Below are positions 21,069-30,172 of a stretch of DNA of 64,000 nt, piece by piece (position 1 is the first letter of the stretch; the number at the start of each line of letters is the position of its first letter). Origin of the DNA: Nitrospinaceae bacterium (GTDB taxonomy: Bacteria > Nitrospinota_A > UBA7883 > JAJDBK01). The stretch covers positions 1 through 64,000 of the forward strand of contig JAJDBK010000031.1 in assembly GCA_029261405.1 (NCBI GenBank), written 5' to 3'. The position numbers were made by a program, and so were the translations under genes. The notes beneath the pieces were generated by a model. The model saw nothing but the letters and a program-made list of their open reading frames with translations. It had not been told where the DNA came from and searched no databases.

Positions 21069-21113
21069 TAACCCGGATAATTCATGAGGCTTCGTTGTGA
21101 ATTATCCGGGTTA
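21069..21113. repeat. Perfect 16-bp inverted repeat, MITE or terminal-repeat-like
   Basis: TAACCCGGATAATTCA and its exact complement TGAATTATCCGGGTTA flank a 13-base loop. There is no U-tract, so it is not a classical terminator, although it lies downstream of the minus-strand tRNA-Leu. Similar TTAACCCGGATAATTCA ends occur in transposon-derived repeats; that link is inference. Confidence 0.6.
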
Positions 21114-21197
21114 AGGGACAAAAAGATCACAAACCAGGCCAGGCGCGACAGAAAGAGAGAACCTGCGATGGTGGGTCCACACGACATACTGATCTGG

Positions 21198-21285
21198 TGG
21201 TGCCGGGAGCGGGAATCGAACCCGCACAGCACTAAGTACCGGGGGATTTTAAGTCCCCTGCGTCTACCAGTTCCGCCATCCCGGC
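21198..21285 (-). tRNA. tRNA-Leu (anticodon UAA)
   Basis: The minus strand folds as a class II tRNA: acceptor GCCGGGA pairs with TCCCGGC, then A and an encoded CCA. The D-loop contains GGTAGACGC, the anticodon loop CTTAAAA gives anticodon TAA, a long variable arm follows, and the T-arm is GCGGGTTCGATTCCCGC. Length with CCA is 88 nt. Confidence 0.95.
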
Positions 21286-21301
21286 CAAATCAGGAAGACA
21301 G

Positions 21302-21307
21302 ATTATA
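21302..21307 (-). promoter_or_regulatory. -10 element of the tRNA-Leu promoter
   Basis: TATAAT on the minus strand, about 17 bases before the tRNA 5' end, as expected for a tRNA promoter. The -35 region is weak. Confidence 0.5.
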
Positions 21308-21400
21308 GCAAACAGTTAAATCGGGACGTTATCTATTTTGCATTCCGCCCTGCGTTACATTAAAATCGATGGATAAACCTGTAACAAAAGGATCGTGAGT

Positions 21401-21862
21401 ATGGCGCTGATAACGGCATCCAGCATAAACTACGACCTCCGCACTCAGGACAGGGTGTTAGGTTATTACGTCTACGACCCGTCTGATCGGGATATCGGAG
21501 ATATCCGGGAACTGCTGGTGGACGAAAAGAGCCGCAAGCCCCGTTACGCCCTCATCGAAATCGGAGGGATCATGGCGATCAAGGGGAAAAAAATTCCTAT
21601 CCCGTGGTCCGCTCTCGAAAAAGGCGGGATGAGCAGGATGGATATAAAACTGATGGAAGAGGAGATCATCGCCGCCCCGACCCCGTTCGATCCGTTGAAC
21701 CCCACCCGTGTGGAGGAGGAGAGCCTGCACTACCATTTCCATGTGGACCCCTACTGGTTCGACTCAGAAGGGGAAGATCAGACCCAGCCGGGAACATTAA
21801 AACCGAAGGACGGGATAGACATCCCCGATAAACTTGAATTGGAGAACAATGACAAGCAGTAA
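21401..21862 (+). CDS. PRC-barrel domain protein
   Basis: A 153-residue soluble protein. Residues about 12-80 form a PRC-barrel (RVLGYYVYDPSDRDIGDIRELLVDEKS and RYALIEIGG), a fold found in RimM and photosynthetic reaction-centre H subunits. The rest is acidic and His/Tyr-rich (LHYHFHVDPYWFDSEGE). Such stand-alone proteins often relate to stress, but the function is unknown. ATG 21401 is chosen over GTG 21395 because AAGGA sits eight bases before it. Its end overlaps the next gene by 14 bp. Confidence 0.8.
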   Translation: MALITASSINYDLRTQDRVLGYYVYDPSDRDIGDIRELLVDEKSRKPRYALIEIGGIMAIKGKKIPIPWSALEKGGMSRMDIKLMEEEIIAAPTPFDPLNPTRVEEESLHYHFHVDPYWFDSEGEDQTQPGTLKPKDGIDIPDKLELENNDKQ

Positions 21863-22853
21863 AGATACTTCAACAAAACTCCTCTTTATTGTGGCGGGTT
21901 TTGGAGTTCTACTCACCATCGTAACGGAACTTTCTCATCACCTGCCATGGCTCATGGAGCTTTGCGGCGGCGCCAGCAGTGGATGTTCTGATGTGGCCTC
22001 CACCTCGTTTTCAAAAATCCTCGGTGTATCGGTCGCCTACTGGGGGCTACTTTCGTATGTCGCCTTTATTATGGCGCTCATTTACGCTCCGGCTCTGGTG
22101 TTTCCTATCGCCGCAGGTCTCATGGGCGCGGAGTTATATTTTCTCTGGATCATGGCCACCATACTCAACATCTACTGTACGTTCTGTATCATTCAGTTTG
22201 TTACGGTTCTGATCCTCTTCCTCCTCACCTTGATATGGGCGAGGAAGAGGGACGATTTTTTGCTTCCCGGAAAGCTCTGGTCCGCGCCCCTTGTCATCGT
22301 ACTGTCCTTTGCTGTTCTGGCGGTTCCGGTAAAGCTCAAGGCGAAATCGGCGCCTCTCGACAGCGCCGCTCTGGTGACTTATCAGGGTAACGTTTCCGCG
22401 AAGATGAAGGTTGAGATATTCTCCGACTACGAATGCGGGCATTGCAAAAAGTTCGAGCCTCAGGTCGATAAAATAATAAAAAACAATCCCGATGTCCTGA
22501 TCGTGTTTCGCGATTTCATAATAAGTTCCCACAAACTCTCCCCTGTGGCCTCCTCCTACGCCAACGCCGTGGCGTTCAATCAGGGGCCGGAGGCGTTCGT
22601 TAAAACGAGAACGGAACTTTTCGAACACCAGGAGACGTTGCGCAAATATCTGCAGGAACATCTGCCCGGCGTAACCTTCACCGAGGAGCTTAAGGCAAAA
22701 ATCAACGCCAAGATCGCCGGGGACCTGGAAAGGGCCACCACCCTCGGAGTCTCCTCCACTCCTACCATGGCAATATATCGGGGTGACGAGTTGGTTCAGG
22801 TCGTTAAGGGATTCGCCCCTTACGAGCGTTTCTCTCGTTTTCTGGAAAACTAA
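21849..22853 (+). CDS. VKOR-DsbA fusion (disulfide-bond-forming membrane protein)
   Basis: A 334-residue inner-membrane fusion. The N-terminal half is a vitamin K epoxide reductase domain with four to five helices, the loop cysteines LCGGASSGC and the quinone-facing YCTFC. The C-terminal half is a thioredoxin-fold DsbA-like domain with the redox site SDYECGHCKKF and the cis-Pro segment SSTPTM. Such proteins oxidise exported thiols and pass electrons to quinone, so the nearby menaquinone genes are fitting. ATG 21849 is preferred to an upstream TTG 21834 because GGAGAA is adjacent. The helicase gene follows 8 bp downstream. Confidence 0.92.
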   Translation: MTSSKDTSTKLLFIVAGFGVLLTIVTELSHHLPWLMELCGGASSGCSDVASTSFSKILGVSVAYWGLLSYVAFIMALIYAPALVFPIAAGLMGAELYFLWIMATILNIYCTFCIIQFVTVLILFLLTLIWARKRDDFLLPGKLWSAPLVIVLSFAVLAVPVKLKAKSAPLDSAALVTYQGNVSAKMKVEIFSDYECGHCKKFEPQVDKIIKNNPDVLIVFRDFIISSHKLSPVASSYANAVAFNQGPEAFVKTRTELFEHQETLRKYLQEHLPGVTFTEELKAKINAKIAGDLERATTLGVSSTPTMAIYRGDELVQVVKGFAPYERFSRFLEN

Positions 22854-22861
22854 GAAGAGTC

Positions 22862-25126
22862 ATGGATGATCTTCCCCTCTTCAGTTCAGCCACCGCCCCC
22901 CCGGTGTTGATCGACGATGTGCCCGCTACAGTTTACGAAAAGCCGGAGTTAAACGATCCCCAGCGTCTGGCGGTGGAAAACTGCGACGGCCCGTTGCTGA
23001 TTCTTGCGGGCGCCGGATCGGGCAAAACCCGTGTAATTACCTACCGGATCGCCCATCTGGTTCAAAACGGTGTCAGCCCTTTCAGGATAATGGCGCTGAC
23101 TTTCACCAACAAGGCGGCCGCCGAGATGAAAGAGCGGGCAAGCGAAATTCTCCGTGGTCAGCGGGTCAACTCGTGGATATCGACTTTCCACTCCGCGTGT
23201 CTGCGCATACTACGCAAAGACGCCGACCGGCTCAACTATCCGAAGGATTTTACTGTATACGACGCCAACGACCAGTCCCGGTTGATAAAAGCGTGCCTCG
23301 CCGAGCTTGGTCTCACCGACAAGGAACACCCGGCGAGACAGTTGGGTTCCATGATATCAAGATACAAAAGCGCGGGGAAAGGCCCGGTAGAAGCGGAGAA
23401 CGAATACAGGGCGCACAGAGACGAGGTATTCGCCAGAGTCTTCCAGCTATACGAAACAAATCTCCAGAAATCAAGGTGCATGGACTTTGACGACCTGCTG
23501 GCAAAGACCGTGACCCTGTTACGCGATCATAAGCCGGTGCGCGATTATTATACGGATCGTTTCACCCACCTCATGGTAGACGAGTTTCAGGATACCAACG
23601 GAGTCCAGTACGACCTTGTAAAACTTCTCACCGGGCCAGATAAAAACATCTGCGTGGTGGGGGATGACGACCAGTCGATCTACAGGTGGCGTGGCGCGGA
23701 GGTGGGCAACTTCTCCCGGTTCGAGAGGGACTACCACCCCAAAATCATCAAGCTTGAGCAAAACTACAGAAGCGCCGGAAACATCCTGAAAGCCGCTAAT
23801 GCGGTAGTGTCGAAAAATCTGGACCGGAAAGAAAAAAAACTCTGGACCGGGGCGGATGACGGAGAGCTTATAAAGGTCTATACAGCCGAGGATGAGGTGG
23901 ACGAAGCCCATTTTGTGGCGAATACCATAAAATCGGCGTTGAACGAAGGGAGCCGCTCGTTAAACGAATTTGCGATTTTCTACAGGACAAATTCCCAGTC
24001 GAGAACATTTGAGGACGCGCTACGCCGGAACGGAACCGCCTACAAGATTTTCGGTGGCTTAAAATTCTACGACCGCAAAGAGATTAAGGATATCCTCGCA
24101 TGGTTCAAGGCGATCCTGAATCCGTTCGATCTGGTTTCGTTCAAAAGAATAATAAACACACCGCCACGAGGCGTCGGAACGGTCACCGTCGAAAAACTTG
24201 AAGAACTGGCGGTAGAGAACGGTCTGCCCCTGATCCACGCCATTGAGGATGAGAAGATCGTGGACCAACTCAGCCTGGGCGCCAGTAAAAAAGTTCACGC
24301 ATTGGCCGAAATAATCGGGAAGTTAAGAGCGATTACGGAGTCAAGCCCCGCTGTAGACGCCATCGGATCGGCCTTGACTGAGACAGGGTATCTTACCTGG
24401 CTCGAAGAGGAGGAGAAGAGCGAGGCCAGAACAAGGATGGAGAACTTGCAGGAGCTTGAAAACGCGGCGGAAGAGTTCGCGCAAACCAATGGCGACACCA
24501 CTATGTCGGCCTTCCTTGACCACGCCTCCCTCCTCTCGGACGCCGATAACGTGGACGAACAGGCGGGATCCGTAAAACTTATGACCGTGCATGTCTCCAA
24601 GGGCCTTGAGTTTCCCATGGTTTTTGTCACAGGCCTTGAGGATAAAATCTTCCCCCACGCAAGAAGTCTGGGCGACCCGGCCCAGATGGGGGAGGAGCGC
24701 AGGCTGATGTATGTCGCCATGACCCGCGCCAGGGAAGTACTGCACCTTACCCATGCGCGTAGCAGGAGAATTTTCGGCGTAGGCCAACGTAATAAACCGT
24801 CTGAGTTTCTGGCGGACATCCCTCCTGCGGTCTGCAAACTCGACTCCTCCCACCCGGTTTACAGACCGACCGGGTACGAAGGCCCCAGGAAGGCCCCGAT
24901 ATACAAACCGGCTGTTCCGCAAAACCGAATACCGAGTGGAGCCGCCGCGCCTGTTAAAACTGAAGGCGGGTTTGCCATCGGAATGAAGGTCGTACATAAA
25001 ACTTTTCAGGTGGGCGTAATCAGGAAAATCGACGGTGTGGGGGAGAAATGCAGACTGACAATCTATTTCCCCCGATTCGGCGAGAAGAAACTGATAAAAA
25101 AATTCGCCGGACTTTTGCAGGCGTGA
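22862..25126 (+). CDS. UvrD/PcrA-type superfamily 1A DNA helicase
   Basis: A 754-residue 3'-5' helicase of the UvrD/PcrA/Rep group. Motif I is LAGAGSGKTRVITYR, motif Ia TFTNKAAAEMKER, motif II VDEFQDTN, motif III GDDDQSIYRWRGA, motif IV LEQNYRS, motif V VHVSKGLEFPMVFV, and motif VI MYVAMTRAREVL. The C-terminus ends in a Tudor-like segment (MKVVHKTFQVGVIRKI...KKLIKKFAGL) that in PcrA/UvrD contacts RNA polymerase or UvrB. It probably serves mismatch and excision repair. It follows the VKOR-DsbA gene closely. Confidence 0.95.
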   Translation: MDDLPLFSSATAPPVLIDDVPATVYEKPELNDPQRLAVENCDGPLLILAGAGSGKTRVITYRIAHLVQNGVSPFRIMALTFTNKAAAEMKERASEILRGQRVNSWISTFHSACLRILRKDADRLNYPKDFTVYDANDQSRLIKACLAELGLTDKEHPARQLGSMISRYKSAGKGPVEAENEYRAHRDEVFARVFQLYETNLQKSRCMDFDDLLAKTVTLLRDHKPVRDYYTDRFTHLMVDEFQDTNGVQYDLVKLLTGPDKNICVVGDDDQSIYRWRGAEVGNFSRFERDYHPKIIKLEQNYRSAGNILKAANAVVSKNLDRKEKKLWTGADDGELIKVYTAEDEVDEAHFVANTIKSALNEGSRSLNEFAIFYRTNSQSRTFEDALRRNGTAYKIFGGLKFYDRKEIKDILAWFKAILNPFDLVSFKRIINTPPRGVGTVTVEKLEELAVENGLPLIHAIEDEKIVDQLSLGASKKVHALAEIIGKLRAITESSPAVDAIGSALTETGYLTWLEEEEKSEARTRMENLQELENAAEEFAQTNGDTTMSAFLDHASLLSDADNVDEQAGSVKLMTVHVSKGLEFPMVFVTGLEDKIFPHARSLGDPAQMGEERRLMYVAMTRAREVLHLTHARSRRIFGVGQRNKPSEFLADIPPAVCKLDSSHPVYRPTGYEGPRKAPIYKPAVPQNRIPSGAAAPVKTEGGFAIGMKVVHKTFQVGVIRKIDGVGEKCRLTIYFPRFGEKKLIKKFAGLLQA

Positions 25127-25148
25127 ACCTCTGTCGCATGGTGGATAG

Positions 25149-26000
25149 TTGAAAACCGTCAAGGCGATATTCGAGGATATAAAAATAGAGCACACGCTGT
25201 TCGCCCTCCCTTTCGCCGTAATGAGCGCTTTTATAGCGGCCAACGGCTGGCCCGGATGGAGACTTCTTGCGCTGGTGGCCATCGCAATGTTTTTCGTGAG
25301 ATCAGCGGCAATGGCGTTTAATCGTTTTGTGGACGAACCTTTTGATCGAGGGAATCCGAGGACCAATAAGCGGGCGCTACCCGATGGCAGGGCGCAGAAG
25401 GTTCACTACCTGGCTTTTATCACTGCGTGCGGAGTCGGTTTCATTATCACATGCGGTTACATAAATATCCTGGCTTTGCAACTCTCGCCAGTGGCCCTGT
25501 TCATAGTCTTCTTCTATTCGTATACAAAACGCTTCACCCATCTTTCCCATTTTTTTCTGGGGCTGGCTCTCGCCCTGGCGCCGGTAGGGGCGTGGGTGGC
25601 GGTGCGGGAGGAGATATCGGTGGTATCCCTTCTTCTGGGGGTTGCGGTTATTTTCTGGCTGGCTGGGCTTGACACCATCTATTCGTGTCAGGATTACGCA
25701 TTCGACAAGGAGAGTGGGCTACAGTCGATTCCCCAACGATACGGTGTGAAAAAGGCTCTCAAACTGGCATCTTATTTTCATGTGGTGATGGTGGCGCTGC
25801 TTGTGGCGGCGGGATTTACCGGCGGACTGTCGTACCTCTACGGAGCGGGTGTGGTTTTTACCGCTGGCCTGTTATGGTATGAACATTCGCTGGTCCGCCC
25901 GGACGACCTTAGCAGGTTAAACATGGCGTTTTTCAATGTCAATGGACTGATAAGCGTTGGTCTGGCTCTTTTCACAGCCCTTGACACCAGCATTCTGTAG
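25149..26000 (+). CDS. mqnP: UbiA-family prenyltransferase of the futalosine menaquinone pathway (MqnP)
   Basis: A 283-residue inner-membrane protein with about eight helices that attaches the polyprenyl chain to the aromatic ring. The two Asp-rich motifs are NRFVDEPFDRGNPRTNKR and DTIYSCQDYAFDKESG. UbiA and MqnP are hard to separate by sequence alone; mqnE and mqnA within 2 kb decide for MqnP. The start is a TTG with GGTGG just upstream; no ATG fits the homology better. Confidence 0.88.
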   Translation: MKTVKAIFEDIKIEHTLFALPFAVMSAFIAANGWPGWRLLALVAIAMFFVRSAAMAFNRFVDEPFDRGNPRTNKRALPDGRAQKVHYLAFITACGVGFIITCGYINILALQLSPVALFIVFFYSYTKRFTHLSHFFLGLALALAPVGAWVAVREEISVVSLLLGVAVIFWLAGLDTIYSCQDYAFDKESGLQSIPQRYGVKKALKLASYFHVVMVALLVAAGFTGGLSYLYGAGVVFTAGLLWYEHSLVRPDDLSRLNMAFFNVNGLISVGLALFTALDTSIL

Positions 26001-26012
26001 CCGGGATCAGTC

Positions 26013-26744
26013 ATGGAAAAATCAAAAACTTCTGACGGTCACAGACAACGGCTCAGGGATAAATTCTTGAACCACGGGTTAAACAAGTTCACAGATGAGG
26101 AGATTGTCGAGTTATTACTTACCCTCGGCACACCACGGCGCGATTGCAAACAGGTGGCCAGACGGGCGATCAAGCGGTTTGGCTCCCTTTCCAGAGTATT
26201 AAACGCCACGGGGGACGAGTTACAACAGGTTGAGGGTATCGGGCCGTCAAACGCATTCGGTGTCGGGCTGGTTCACGCCATAGCCAGAAAATTTCTGCGG
26301 GACCGTCTGATCAAAGAGAACTATATCGATTCTTTTCCTGAGGTTCTCGACTATTTCACCCACATCCTGCGAGACAAAAAAACAGAGTCGTTTCACGTTC
26401 TTCTGCTCAACGCTCAAAACGCTATCCTTCACGAGGAGTTAGTCTCGTTGGGTTCGCCCGACAGTGTGGCTTTCACACCACGTCAGGTCATTGAGATGGC
26501 TCTTAACCATTCGGCTACCACCATAGTTCTGGCGCACAACCATCCGGGAGGGGACGCTCGACCATCACCGCACGATACCAGCTTCACCAGAGAGATGGTC
26601 TTCACAGCGAGATTGCTCGATTTATGGGTCAGGGAACATCTTATTATCGCAAAAAAAGGGCGCTACTCTTTCCGGCAAGAGGGCTTGATCGACCGGTTTG
26701 AAACGGAGTTCGCCAACTTCCACAAGAGCCTGGCGCAACCGTAA
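26013..26744 (+). CDS. radC: RadC-family JAB/MPN-domain protein
   Basis: A 243-residue protein. The N-terminal helix-hairpin-helix region (about 10-90, VEGIGPSNAFGVGL) precedes the JAB metalloprotease-like domain, whose zinc motif is visible as LAHNHPGGDARPSPHD. Its biological role is unsettled, the name reflecting an old repair phenotype. It lies 12 bp after mqnP and may be co-transcribed with it. Confidence 0.94.
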   Translation: MEKSKTSDGHRQRLRDKFLNHGLNKFTDEEIVELLLTLGTPRRDCKQVARRAIKRFGSLSRVLNATGDELQQVEGIGPSNAFGVGLVHAIARKFLRDRLIKENYIDSFPEVLDYFTHILRDKKTESFHVLLLNAQNAILHEELVSLGSPDSVAFTPRQVIEMALNHSATTIVLAHNHPGGDARPSPHDTSFTREMVFTARLLDLWVREHLIIAKKGRYSFRQEGLIDRFETEFANFHKSLAQP

Positions 26745-26748
26745 AATT

Positions 26749-26776
26749 TTGATATTCCCCCCTTTGCGGCGATAAT
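26749..26776 (+). promoter_or_regulatory. Putative sigma-70 promoter of mqnE-mqnA
   Basis: TTGATA at 26749-26754 and GATAAT at 26771-26776 with a 16-bp spacer, about 38 bp before the mqnE start. Confidence 0.45.
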
Positions 26777-26813
26777 AGTTGTCTCTATCGAAGTAACATC
26801 TGTATGGATCATC

Positions 26814-27905
26814 ATGTTCGACCTGATTAACAACAAGAAGCTACGCGCCCTGGCCGAAAAAGTCATGGCCGAAGAACGTCTTTCATTCAGTGACGGCATG
26901 GCTCTGGAGGAGTCAAACGACCTTCTGGGGCTTGGAATGCTGGCCAACACTGTTCGGGAGCGGAAAAACGGCAACAAGGCGTATTACATAAACAATCGCC
27001 ACATCAACCACACCAACGTCTGCGTCAACACATGCAAGTTCTGCGCTTTCTCCAAAAAAGCGGGGGACGAGGGCGCTTACACCATGCCACTTGAACAGGT
27101 GATGGCCGAAGCGCATAAATATGACGGGGACGGTTTTTCGGAATTTCATATCGTAGGCGGGCTTCACCCCGACCTTCCTTACTCTTACTACGTAGATATG
27201 ATAAGCATGTTGCATAACGACTTCCCCCAGACTCATCTTCAGGCTTTCACCGCCGTGGAGATAGTTTTTCTGGCTGAGCTTGCGGGCAAGTCTGTCTCCG
27301 ACACTCTGCTCGATCTGAAAAACGCCGGTCTTGGATCGTTACCGGGGGGTGGCGCTGAGATCTTCGATAAAAATGTACGCAAAAAGATCTGTCCCGAAAA
27401 GATCGACGCCACCACATGGCTCGATACTCATAAAGCGGCTCACAGGCTTGGACTGAAATCGAACGCCACCATGCTCTACGGTCATATCGAAAACGCGGAG
27501 CAGAGGATAGACCATCTGGTGCGGCTAAGAGAGGCTCAGGACGAAACCGGTGGGTTCATGACATTCATCCCACTGGCCTTCCATCCGGCTAACACAAAGT
27601 ATGGCAATATAAAAGGGACCACCGGACAGATGGATCTGAAAATGATCGCCATAAGCCGTCTCATGCTCGATAATTTTCCGCACATCAAGGCTTTCTGGAT
27701 AATGATCGGCGAAAAAACGGCTCAGGTCTCACTGGGGTTCGGAGCCGATGACATGGACGGCTCTGTTGTGGAAGAGAAGATCACCCACTCAGCCGGGGCC
27801 GACACCGCTCAACTCCTTTCTGTCAGCAGGATAGAGAGGTTGATAATAGAGGCGGGCCGTCAGCCGGTGGAGCGGGATACGGTCTACAACCTGGTCGGCG
27901 CATGA
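26814..27905 (+). CDS. mqnE: Aminofutalosine synthase MqnE (radical SAM)
   Basis: A 363-residue radical-SAM enzyme that joins the enolpyruvyl product of MqnA with S-adenosylmethionine to form aminofutalosine, a menaquinone precursor. The cluster motif is CxxxCxxC in TNVCVNTCKFCAF. MqnE-type landmarks include SLPGGGAEIFDKNVRKKICP, SNATMLYGHIE and THSAGADT, which separate it from the related MqnC. Length is typical. It overlaps mqnA by 4 bp (ATGA). Confidence 0.95.
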   Translation: MFDLINNKKLRALAEKVMAEERLSFSDGMALEESNDLLGLGMLANTVRERKNGNKAYYINNRHINHTNVCVNTCKFCAFSKKAGDEGAYTMPLEQVMAEAHKYDGDGFSEFHIVGGLHPDLPYSYYVDMISMLHNDFPQTHLQAFTAVEIVFLAELAGKSVSDTLLDLKNAGLGSLPGGGAEIFDKNVRKKICPEKIDATTWLDTHKAAHRLGLKSNATMLYGHIENAEQRIDHLVRLREAQDETGGFMTFIPLAFHPANTKYGNIKGTTGQMDLKMIAISRLMLDNFPHIKAFWIMIGEKTAQVSLGFGADDMDGSVVEEKITHSAGADTAQLLSVSRIERLIIEAGRQPVERDTVYNLVGA

Positions 27906-28705
27906 CCATCTATTCAAAGCCGGTCGTCGGGTTTCACGATTTTTTAAACAGCAGACCGATCCTGACCCCTTTCCGCCACGGGCTGGTTGCGACCCCTTTT
28001 AAGCTCGTAACCGACACTCCGGGAAACCTAGCGGAAAGATTCCGTGACGGCGAGCTTGATATGGCCCTGATTCCATCGGTGGAGTACGCTCGCATCCCGT
28101 CAGCTGTGATAGTGCCGGGAATATCAATAGCATCGCTTGGCAAGGTGGAGACGGTACTCCTTTTTTCGGAGAAGACCATGGATGAGATCGACTCGGTCTG
28201 TGTCGATCCGAGATCACGAACCTCTGTCGCCATGCTCAAAATCCTGTTTCATGAGCTGTACAACGGGAGAGAACCGACCCTTGTATTAGGAAACGATGAC
28301 CCGGAATCTCTTCTCGACAACGCCGACGCAGGGCTTGTTATCGGAGATCACTCCTTTGCCGTCGATCGGGAGAAATATATCGTCTACGACCTTGGTGAGC
28401 TTTGGTACACCTACTCTGGAAGACCTTTCGTACACGCCCTCTTCTGCGCGAAGCGTGGAGATCGCTGGGACCTGGCGGTATCGGCGGTAAGGGAAGCGCT
28501 TGCTGTGGGGCTTTGCCACCGCGACATCATATCGAAAGAGGAGAAAAATCCTCTGATAAGTTCCGAAGAACTCTACCACTACCTGACGAGCAGGATACTT
28601 TACGATCTTCACGACGAAGAGCTTGACGGCCTGTCCCACTTTTTGGGGAAGGCGAAAGAACTCGGACTTGTCACACAGGACACACTACGTTTTTATGGCG
28701 AATAG
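27902..28705 (+). CDS. mqnA: Chorismate dehydratase MqnA
   Basis: A 267-residue periplasmic-binding-fold enzyme that converts chorismate to 3-enolpyruvylbenzoate, the first futalosine-pathway step. It starts VGFHDFLNSRPILTPF and has the MqnA segment GELDMALIPSVEYARIP and the later GDHSFAV. It is translationally coupled to mqnE, the enzyme that uses its product. mqnB, mqnC and mqnD are not in the window. Confidence 0.94.
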   Translation: MTIYSKPVVGFHDFLNSRPILTPFRHGLVATPFKLVTDTPGNLAERFRDGELDMALIPSVEYARIPSAVIVPGISIASLGKVETVLLFSEKTMDEIDSVCVDPRSRTSVAMLKILFHELYNGREPTLVLGNDDPESLLDNADAGLVIGDHSFAVDREKYIVYDLGELWYTYSGRPFVHALFCAKRGDRWDLAVSAVREALAVGLCHRDIISKEEKNPLISSEELYHYLTSRILYDLHDEELDGLSHFLGKAKELGLVTQDTLRFYGE

Positions 28706-28708
28706 AAA

Positions 28709-30172
28709 ATGAAACATCTAACTTTTCTCTTACTGATAATGGTAATGTCGTTCCAGCCAGACGCGTTTGCGGAGTACGACCATTCCAACGACGGAATGGA
28801 TAGCTCCGTCGTAAAGGTTTTCACCACCTATCGCAATCCGTCTTTCTATCAGCCGTGGCAGTTCAAACCGAGGAAAAGCTCATACGGCAGTGGTGTTGTG
28901 ATGGAGAACCACCAGATCCTGACCAACGGTCATCTGGTAAACAACGCCGTATTTGTTCAGGTACGCAAAGCCGGAGACCCGAAGAAATATATCGCTTACG
29001 TCGTTTCCGCAGGGCACCAGAGCGATCTGGCTATTTTAAAGGTGAAGGACGAATCTTTTTTTGAAGGCACTGTGCCGGCCCGACTTGGCGATCTTCCGAA
29101 TCCGAGGGAGAGCGTCTCGGTCTACGGTTATCCCCGGGGCGGTTCGGAGATTTCGATCACCAAAGGCATTGTATCGCGCATAGAACTTATCAAATACACC
29201 CACAGCGGGCTTAGCGTTCTTGGAGCGCAGATCGACGCCGCCATCAATCCGGGCAACTCAGGCGGCCCTGTGGTGATGGGTGGCAAGGTTGTGGGAATCG
29301 CCATGCAGTCGATGCGGGGGGGTGAAAACATCGGTTACGTCATCCCGGCGCCTGTGATCAAACACTTCCTGAAGGATATCTCCGATGGTCAATACGATGG
29401 TTTGCCTTACGATGGCGTTCTGGCTCAACTTGCGGAGAACGACACCATGCGTCGTTTCTATAAAATGCCGGAGGGAACAACCGGGGTAGTCACCGTAAAG
29501 AGTGTCTACGGCTCCTCCGCATTCGGAATCATCCAGAAAGGGGATGTGCTAACCGCCATTGACGGCGTGAAAATCGCCAACGACAATTCGGTTCAACTCA
29601 AAGACAACCTGCGGGTCTCGGCGGACTATATAGTCCAGAGAAAGCAGGTGGGTGAAGAGGTGACCTTCTCCATTCTCAGGGAGGGGGAAAACCTCGACGT
29701 AAAGATAAAACTAAAACCGCTCGTCACCCTTACCCCGAAACTGTTCGACGCAAGACCGAGTTACATTATCTACGGCGGCATCGTCTTCACACCTCTCACC
29801 CGTAACTTCCTGATGGAGTGGGGTGGAGAGTGGCGTAGAAAAGCGCCACAGAAACTGCTCAATTTTTTCAGATTCGGACAACCGGAAGAGGGTTTGAAAC
29901 AGGTGGTGGTTTTGCGAAGTGTCCTGGCTCACGATGTGAACGCGGGTTACCACAACATGTTCAACCTGGTGATAACCGAGGTTAACGGCCAGGAGATAAG
30001 CGATATGGCTGATCTCAAGAAAGCCTTGGCGGCTGGTGATGGCCCGTTCGTTGTTATACGAATCGACTCCGGCGAGACCATTGTGCTTGACCGGGGGGAA
30101 GTAGAGGAATCGGAGGAGGAGCTACTGCGCCTCTACGGTGTCTCTTCACCTGTCTCGGGGGATCTTGGGTAG
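28709..30172 (+). CDS. Periplasmic trypsin-like serine protease with PDZ domains (DegP/HtrA-like)
   Basis: A 487-residue exported protease. A signal peptide ends near DAFAEYDH. The catalytic triad is His in ILTNGHLV, Asp in QSDLAILKV and Ser in NPGNSGGPVVMGG. One PDZ domain follows (about 250-335, GIIQKGDVLTAIDG), and a second more divergent PDZ-like part lies near the end (TEVNGQEISDMADLKKAL). It is longer than plant Deg-type single-PDZ forms and resembles the Deg9-like group. It starts 3 bp after mqnA; its end overlaps the convergent secreted-protein gene by 27 bp. Confidence 0.9.
   Translation: MKHLTFLLLIMVMSFQPDAFAEYDHSNDGMDSSVVKVFTTYRNPSFYQPWQFKPRKSSYGSGVVMENHQILTNGHLVNNAVFVQVRKAGDPKKYIAYVVSAGHQSDLAILKVKDESFFEGTVPARLGDLPNPRESVSVYGYPRGGSEISITKGIVSRIELIKYTHSGLSVLGAQIDAAINPGNSGGPVVMGGKVVGIAMQSMRGGENIGYVIPAPVIKHFLKDISDGQYDGLPYDGVLAQLAENDTMRRFYKMPEGTTGVVTVKSVYGSSAFGIIQKGDVLTAIDGVKIANDNSVQLKDNLRVSADYIVQRKQVGEEVTFSILREGENLDVKIKLKPLVTLTPKLFDARPSYIIYGGIVFTPLTRNFLMEWGGEWRRKAPQKLLNFFRFGQPEEGLKQVVVLRSVLAHDVNAGYHNMFNLVITEVNGQEISDMADLKKALAAGDGPFVVIRIDSGETIVLDRGEVEESEEELLRLYGVSSPVSGDLG

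Noticed and set aside
24341-25366. 341-codon minus-strand frame
   Set aside because: Antisense to the helicase and mqnP genes, both strongly supported; no domain resemblance.
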